This document shows, piece after piece, positions 44,509-48,280 of a stretch of 48,280 bases of DNA. Position numbers and translations under genes: made by a program. The stretch covers positions 1 through 48,280 of the forward strand of contig JAPSLM010000019.1 of assembly GCA_031180825.1 (NCBI GenBank). Direction: 5' to 3'. Numbering within the stretch: the first letter of the stretch is position 1; the number at the start of each line of letters is the position of its first letter. Origin of the DNA: Paenibacillus sp. (lineage in GTDB: Bacteria; Bacillota; Bacilli; Paenibacillales; NBRC-103111). The notes beneath the pieces are model-generated. The model worked only from the letters and a program-made list of their open reading frames with translations, was not told where the DNA came from and ran no database searches.

Positions 44509-44970
44509 TTAGCCGGTCTTTGTAAATTCTCCGAAACAAGCGTACTTTACTTCTTCGATCTTTACAGCAAAGTTTCCGGCAGGAATCTCAATGGTTTGTA
44601 CCGCCCCGGTTGTAGCTAAGATCAACTGTCGCCCCATAGGGGACAAGAACGAAACATAATTTTTATCAGGTGCGGTTAAGGTTGGGAATACAATGGTAAA
44701 TGTTTCTTCCGAGCCGTCATCCTCATACTTCACTTTTACACTGCTGCCTATCAGCACTTTGGAGTACAAGGACTGCATGAACTGCACTTCATCTTGCGAT
44801 AATATACGTTCCAAAGCCGCCGTATATTGTTCAATGAATTTTTCGAGATTCGCTCGTTCCTTCCCCTGCTGAGGGCAAAAGTCATCAAGAAACGCACTCC
44901 ACTGCTCGTCAAAGTAAAGCAATTGATTAATTAATTGGGTACGGGCACCTCGTCCGAAACTAGGGTTCAT
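44509..44970 (-). CDS. GreA/GreB-family protein (transcription-factor-like)
   Basis: The 153-residue protein has an N-terminal helical region (about 10-75, shorter and less regular than the GreA coiled coil) and a C-terminal GreA/GreB FKBP-like domain: VLIGSSVKVKYEDDGSEETF, SFLSPMGRQLILATTGAVQT and IPAGNFAVKIEEVKY. Gre factors bind RNA polymerase and stimulate transcript cleavage; the acidic tip pair needed for cleavage is not obvious here, so another role at RNA polymerase is possible. A run of seven G's just upstream serves as ribosome site, and a 26-codon ORF overlaps the start. Confidence 0.8.
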   Translation of the reverse strand: MNPSFGRGARTQLINQLLYFDEQWSAFLDDFCPQQGKERANLEKFIEQYTAALERILSQDEVQFMQSLYSKVLIGSSVKVKYEDDGSEETFTIVFPTLTAPDKNYVSFLSPMGRQLILATTGAVQTIEIPAGNFAVKIEEVKYACFGEFTKTG

Positions 44971-45040
44971 AGTAGATATCCCCCCCTATATACGTTCTCA
45001 TCCTTCGTGAGTTCAGCCTTTGTACTGACATAGGACTCAT
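44960..45040 (-). CDS. Possible 26-residue upstream peptide overlapping the Gre-like start
   Basis: ATG at 45040 with GGAGG 7-8 bp upstream opens a 26-codon frame (MSPMSVQRLNSRRMR...) ending at 44960, eleven bases inside the Gre-like gene. The frame passes through a run of seven G's (about 44981-44987); with six G's it would be in frame with the Gre-like protein. It may be a leader peptide, a true N-terminal extension reached by slippage, or a relic of a frameshift. Confidence 0.4.
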   Translation of the reverse strand: MSPMSVQRLNSRRMRTYIGGDIYYEP

Positions 45041-45058
45041 AGCATTTCCTCCTTAATA

Positions 45059-45084
45059 AAATAAGCCCCTCGAAAGGAGCTTTA
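45059..45084 (-). terminator. Hairpin upstream of the Gre-like gene
   Basis: Minus-strand stem AAGCTCC-TTTCGA-GGGGCTT followed by ATTTTATT. It could end an upstream transcript or act as an attenuator in the Gre-like leader. Confidence 0.5.
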
Positions 45085-45393
45085 ACCCATTGTATCAGAT
45101 GTCTTCCACAAATTCCATGGTTCCTGCCGATTCAAGGGTACGATGGCTGTACCTATTTTGAGCGGTGGTTCCTGTACGAAAGGATTTTCAAACGTGGGGA
45201 TTTCGCACGTTCCCCTTTACATATCGCGCGCTTTAAAAATTGATACAGTGACTGCTCTGAAAGAGGCTTGCTTCTTTGAAAAAGCTTTTATTAGTGCTCC
45301 ATTTTTCCGTCGTTACCATCCGAAAGGATTCGCTGTACAATCGATAAATATGCGAGATGTGCCCGTCAACTGTATTTTCTTAAGACCCGTTAC
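45085..45393. other. Intergenic DNA with no recognised gene
   Basis: About 310 bp. A plus-strand frame of 87 codons (45143-45406) crosses it, but it has no ribosome site, recognisable motif or clear codon pattern and overlaps the decayed gene to the right. I see no other feature. Confidence 0.4.
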
Positions 45394-45914
45394 CTATTCA
45401 AAATAATTGAAAAGGGGACTTTTTTTTGAAAGCCTTTTTTTAATATTCTCAATTTCTTCCATGGCTTTTTGTTTCCAATGTTCCTTTAATCTAAAATCTT
45501 CATCATAAAAATCTTTGTTATGAAGCTGAGAAATTAAATCTGCTAATTCAAACCACTGTAATAAGTAATTGCAATATTCAACATGTTTTCAGGACTAAAA
45601 TCCTCAAGACCGTGATCATAAAAAATACTGTTGGTGGTGATTTAATATCATCCAGATCAATTATCCAAAAATCACCTCTGCCAGTTTTGGCGAATATCCA
45701 GTGGCTTTTCTTAAATTCACAAAAAGCTTCGTGATACTCTTTATTATATTTTTTTGCTTGTTCATAAGAGAAAAAAACATGATCCGCTTCAATTTTATTA
45801 TTGGCAAGTCTCTCATATAAAAATAAACAATCCTTCCTCGTACTCACTGATCTTAGGAATTCTATTTCGATATTCTAAGCTATCCATTATTTCATCAAAA
45901 ATTCTTTTCTTCAT
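45394..45914 (-). pseudogene. Decayed AT-rich gene, possibly SMI1/KNR4 (SUKH)-like
   Basis: Piecing three frames together restores one protein of about 170 residues: MKKRIFDEIMDSLEYRNR from ATG 45914, then DCLFLYERLANNKIEADHVF and HWIFAKTGRGDFWIIDLDDI, then VFFYDHGLEDFSPE, and finally HVEYCNYLLQWFELADLISQ to NYFE and TAG at 45394. Frames change near 45840, in a T-run near 45625, and in an A-run near 45590. AGAAGGG lies upstream of the first ATG. The WIIDLDDI ... VFFYDHG pattern recalls SMI1/KNR4-type immunity proteins; this family call is tentative. The low GC unlike its neighbours suggests recent acquisition. Confidence 0.55.
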
Positions 45915-46265
45915 CGTGACATTCCCTTCTTTCTACATGGTGCATTTTTAATTGCGTTGCACTTCTACAATTTGGTGCTATATCAATGGAGTGGACACAA
46001 TAATAAAACTTAGTTGGCTAAGGTCAGATCGCAGCCTATCAACTCTTAGCACGCAGGCGAAAATAAGAGATTGGAAAGTTTATTCGGTAACTTAACCGAA
46101 CGACTGAGTATGGAGTTCATTGATAAAACGATGTAACACTACACTCATATCGTCAAAGAGTTAAAGGAAAATAACAGTAGCGCGGTATTCAGGGAAATTG
46201 TTGTGTATAAAATTGTGTAAAAAGTTCTTTTATATAATGCTTTTTCACGCCATTCTCCAACAACG
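45915..46265. other. AT-rich region with coding remnants
   Basis: No intact gene. On the plus strand a short frame reads KRLESLFGNLTERLSMEFID (about 46065-46125), and HYTHIVKELKENNSSAVFRE continues in the same frame after a stop codon, which looks like a fragment of a former protein. I cannot name the family. Confidence 0.4.
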
Positions 46266-46311
46266 AAAAAATCGCTAAAACCTTATATATCAAGGATTTT
46301 AGCGACTTTTG
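46266..46311 (-). terminator. Terminator of the rRNA-tRNA operon
   Basis: Long minus-strand stem GTCGCTAAAATCCTT ... AAGGTTTTAGCGA followed by TTTTTT, just after the last tRNA. Confidence 0.88.
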
Positions 46312-46335
46312 ATTTGTCGTATATTAAACTAAGTA

Positions 46336-46409
<74 letters not shown>

Positions 46410-46416
46410 TTGTAAA

Positions 46417-46490
46417 TGGAGCGGGTGATGGGAATCGAACCCACGCTACCAGCTTGGAAGGCTGGAGTTCTACCATTGAACTACACCCGC
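46417..46490 (-). tRNA. tRNA-Gly (TCC)
   Basis: Acceptor GCGGGTG/CACCCGC, anticodon loop CTTCCAA, T-loop TTCGATT; CCA encoded. Confidence 0.95.
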
Positions 46491-46504
46491 ATTAGATTAT
46501 GAAG

Positions 46505-46581
46505 TGGTCGGGACGACACGATTTGAACATGCGACCCCCTGGTCCCAAACCAGGTGCTCTACCAAGCTGAGCTACGTCCCG
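46505..46581 (-). tRNA. tRNA-Pro (TGG)
   Basis: Acceptor CGGGACG/CGTCCCG, anticodon loop TTTGGGA, T-loop TTCAAAT; CCA encoded. Confidence 0.95.
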
Positions 46582-46588
46582 ATGTAAA

Positions 46589-46668
46589 TGCCGGTAGAGG
46601 GACTCGAACCCCCACGGTTTCCCTCACGATTTTGAGTCGCGCGCGTCTGCCAATTCCGCCATACCGGC
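46589..46668 (-). tRNA. tRNA-Leu (CAA)
   Basis: Acceptor GCCGGTA/TACCGGC, anticodon loop CTCAAAA, T-loop TTCGAGT, with a short variable arm; CCA not encoded. Confidence 0.9.
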
Positions 46669-46678
46669 AAATCATAAA

Positions 46679-46753
46679 TGGAGCGGAAGACGGGATTCGA
46701 ACCCGCGACCCTCGCCTTGGCAAGGCGATGCTCTACCCCTGAGCCACTTCCGC
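46679..46753 (-). tRNA. tRNA-Gly (GCC), copy 2
   Basis: Acceptor GCGGAAG/CTTCCGC, anticodon loop TTGCCAA, T-loop TTCGAAT; CCA encoded. Identical in sequence to the copy at 46816-46890. Confidence 0.95.
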
Positions 46754-46815
46754 AAACTACTTTTAGATTAAAACGAAAAGCAGCGATTGTCAATCTACAT
46801 AAGCAAAAGTTACGA

Positions 46816-46890
46816 TGGAGCGGAAGACGGGATTCGAACCCGCGACCCTCGCCTTGGCAAGGCGATGCTCTACCCCTGAGCCACTTCCGC
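46816..46890 (-). tRNA. tRNA-Gly (GCC), copy 1
   Basis: Same 75 bases as the next tRNA in the operon, separated by a 62-bp spacer; anticodon loop TTGCCAA, CCA encoded. Confidence 0.95.
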
Positions 46891-46909
46891 TCAATTTATT
46901 TGTAAAAAA

Positions 46910-46982
46910 TGAGCCATGTAGGACTCGAACCTACGACACCCTGATTAAAAGTCAGGTGCTCTACCAACTGAGCTAATGGCTC
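46910..46982 (-). tRNA. tRNA-Lys (TTT)
   Basis: Acceptor GAGCCAT/ATGGCTC, anticodon loop CTTTTAA, T-loop TTCGAGT; CCA not encoded. Confidence 0.95.
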
Positions 46983-46993
46983 GTGCTAAAATA

Positions 46994-47065
46994 CTGGGGA
47001 TCTAGGATTCGAACCTAGGCATGACGGAGTCAAAGTCCGTTGCCTTACCGCTTGGCTAATCCCCA
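46994..47065 (-). tRNA. tRNA-Gln (TTG)
   Basis: Acceptor TGGGGAT/ATCCCCA, anticodon loop CTTTGAC, T-loop TTCGAAT; CCA not encoded. Confidence 0.93.
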
Positions 47066-47071
47066 ATGCTA

Positions 47072-47148
47072 TGGGGCGATCGAAGGGAATCGAACCCTCG
47101 AATGTCGGAGCCACAATCCGATGCGTTAACCACTTCGCCACGACCGCC
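47072..47148 (-). tRNA. tRNA-His (GTG)
   Basis: Acceptor with the extra 5' G of tRNA-His, anticodon loop ATTGTGG, T-loop TTCGATT; CCA encoded. Confidence 0.95.
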
Positions 47149-47170
47149 ATAGAAATTCATGTGGCATAAA

Positions 47171-47245
47171 TGGTGCCGTCGAGAGGAATCGAACCTCCGA
47201 CCTACGCATTACGAGTGCGTTGCTCTACCGCTGAGCTACGACGGC
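47171..47245 (-). tRNA. tRNA-Thr (CGT)
   Basis: Acceptor GCCGTCG/CGACGGC, anticodon loop CTCGTAA, T-loop TTCGATT; CCA encoded. Confidence 0.93.
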
Positions 47246-47317
47246 ACATTGTTAAAATTAAAAATATCGGAACCCTCGGATGTTTTCCGTTTCGTTCCGA
47301 AGATCAAAGCCTTTAAA

Positions 47318-47394
47318 TGGCGGAGCCGACGGGATTCGAACCCGCGGTCTCCTGCGTGACAGGCAGGCATGTTAGGCCTCTACACCACGGCTCC
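47318..47394 (-). tRNA. tRNA-Asp (GTC)
   Basis: Acceptor GGAGCCG/CGGCTCC, anticodon loop CTGTCAC, T-loop TTCGAAT; CCA encoded. Confidence 0.95.
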
Positions 47395-47402
47395 ACACAA
47401 AA

Positions 47403-47485
<83 letters not shown>

Positions 47486-47500
47486 TCATTGAGTAATCTA

Positions 47501-47576
47501 TGGTGGAGGCTGACGGGATCGAACCGCCGACCCTCTGCTTGTAAGGCAGATGCTCTCCCAGCTGAGCTAAGCCTCC
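47501..47576 (-). tRNA. tRNA-Val (TAC)
   Basis: Acceptor GGAGGCT/AGCCTCC, anticodon loop CTTACAA, T-loop TTCGATC; CCA encoded. Confidence 0.95.
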
Positions 47577-47585
47577 ATGGGATAA

Positions 47586-47660
47586 TGGTGACCCGTAGGG
47601 GATTCGAACCCCTGTTACCTCCGTGAAAGGGAGGTGTCTTAACCCCTTGACCAACGGGCC
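47586..47660 (-). tRNA. tRNA-Glu (TTC)
   Basis: Acceptor GGCCCGT/ACGGGTC, anticodon loop CTTTCAC, T-loop TTCGAAT; CCA encoded. Confidence 0.95.
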
Positions 47661-47694
47661 ATGCTTTTAAATAAGATGCGATGATGAAAATCTA

Positions 47695-47783
47695 CGGAGA
47701 GAGAGGGATTCGAACCCTCGAGACGCTTGTGACGCCTACACGATTTCCAATCGTGCTCCTTCGGCCAGCTCGGACACCTCTCC
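47695..47783 (-). tRNA. tRNA-Ser (GGA)
   Basis: Acceptor GGAGAGG/CTCTCTCC end, anticodon loop TTGGAAA, long class-II variable arm, T-loop TTCGAAT; CCA not encoded. Confidence 0.95.
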
Positions 47784-47788
47784 AAGAA

Positions 47789-47864
47789 TGGCTCCCCGAA
47801 CAGGACTCGAACCTGTGACAACTCGATTAACAGTCGAGTGCTCTACCAACTGAGCTATCAGGGA
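47789..47864 (-). tRNA. tRNA-Asn (GTT)
   Basis: First tRNA after 5S rRNA. Acceptor TCCCTGA/TCGGGGA, anticodon loop CTGTTAA, T-loop TTCGAGT; CCA encoded. Confidence 0.95.
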
Positions 47865-47904
47865 ACGTTAACAGTTGTGGAGTATGAAGTGTCGGATCAT
47901 ATCC

Positions 47905-48021
47905 GCTTGGCGACGTCCTACTCTCCCAGGACCCTGCGGTCCAAGTACCATCGGCGCTGGAAGGCTTAACGTTCGTGTTCGGGATGGGTACGCGTGGTTC
48001 CCTTCCGCCATCATCACCAAA
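47905..48021 (-). rRNA. rrf: 5S ribosomal RNA
   Basis: 117 bases on the minus strand, starting TTTGGTGATGATGGCGGAAG, with the conserved CCATCCCGAACACG loop and GGAGAGTAGGACG near the 3' end. It lies between 23S and the tRNA array. Confidence 0.95.
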
Positions 48022-48167
48022 CGGATCTCGATGTTTCTGCCACGAAACATCTATACTTTATTCAAGGCGACTTGCACCCTGAAAACTGGATCGAAACAAT
48101 GCGTTCAGATATCTCTTCACTGGTAATCAAACCTTAGTCGCTTCCGAAGGATTCTTCGGAAAGCTTG

Positions 48168-48280
48168 TAGGATAAGCCCTCGACCGATTAGTATTCGTCA
48201 GCTGCACGCGTTGCCGCGCTTCCACCCCGAACCTATCAACCTCGTCGTCTACAAGGGGTCTTACATACTGGGAAATCTCA
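48168..48280 (-). rRNA. rrl: 23S ribosomal RNA, 3' end (partial)
   Basis: The minus strand carries the 3'-terminal part of 23S: GACCCCTTGTAGACGACGAG, GCAGCTGACGAATACTAATC and GGTCGAGGGCTT. The gene continues past the right edge. The exact 3' end is approximate. The spacer to 5S (48022-48167) shows a CTTTCCGAAG-type hairpin, likely a processing stem. Confidence 0.93.

Noticed and set aside
45143..45406. 87-codon plus-strand ORF
   Set aside because: No convincing ribosome site or motif, and it overlaps the end of the decayed gene on the other strand.

Overview
The window looks like a chromosomal segment of a Gram-positive, endospore-forming Bacillota of the Paenibacillus/Cohnella kind. The evidence is: CIRCE-controlled groES-groEL; a Bacillus-style guanine riboswitch ahead of a PbuG-like permease; BirA- and Fur-type operators; a CotD-like spore-coat protein; LytR-CpsA-Psr, ECF and ABC-F proteins; and strong AGGAGG ribosome sites throughout. 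Base composition is fairly GC-rich overall, with very GC-rich stretches near 13.2-13.6 kb and 22.3-22.9 kb and an AT-rich island at about 45.4-46.3 kb. Genus is inferred, not proven.

Layout. 1-0.5 kb: broken DUF6431/transposase remnant. 0.8-2.9 kb: groEL and groES (minus strand) with sigma-A promoter and CIRCE. 3.0-6.8 kb: a minus-strand run reading cyclo-ligase, moaC, mogA, a MoeA-like gene, tatA, tatC, so cofactor genes sit beside the Tat export genes. 7.1-10.5 kb: bioY diverges from an ECF energizing module, with a BirA operator between them; the second ATPase is fused to the EcfT membrane subunit. 10.9-12.9 kb: an ABC-F protein. 12.9-15.4 kb: a large membrane protein. 15.4-15.8 kb: a dense cluster of DnaA boxes. 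15.9-24.5 kb: pbuG-like permease with guanine riboswitch, guaA, then transglutaminase, DUF58 and MoxR genes, matching the B. subtilis yeaC-yeaD-yebA-guaA-pbuG order.

24.6-30.4 kb: polysaccharide deacetylase, Fur-controlled siderophore-binding lipoprotein, lactonase-like beta-propeller, Bcp peroxiredoxin, a repeat-containing secreted protein preceded by 13-bp tandem repeats, and a CotD-like coat protein. 30.4-36.6 kb: a three-gene ABC-2 exporter, an LCP ligase, PhzF and hemL. 37.1-41.7 kb: a large glutamate synthase subunit with a long structured leader and no small subunit here. 41.8-44.3 kb: kduD-kdgK-kdgA for 2-keto-3-deoxygluconate breakdown. 44.5-46.3 kb: a GreA-family gene and a decayed AT-rich region. 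46.3-48.3 kb: the 3' end of an rRNA operon (23S end, 5S) followed by 16 tRNAs and a terminator, all on the minus strand.

The rRNA/tRNA operon, groESL and guaA all run on the minus strand. If highly expressed genes are co-oriented with replication, oriC would lie beyond the right end; this is inference. The most interesting signals are the BirA-linked biotin ECF locus with an A-T fusion, the DnaA-box cluster, the 13-bp iteron-like array and the gltB leader. I saw no CRISPR array, intact prophage or complete insertion sequence.
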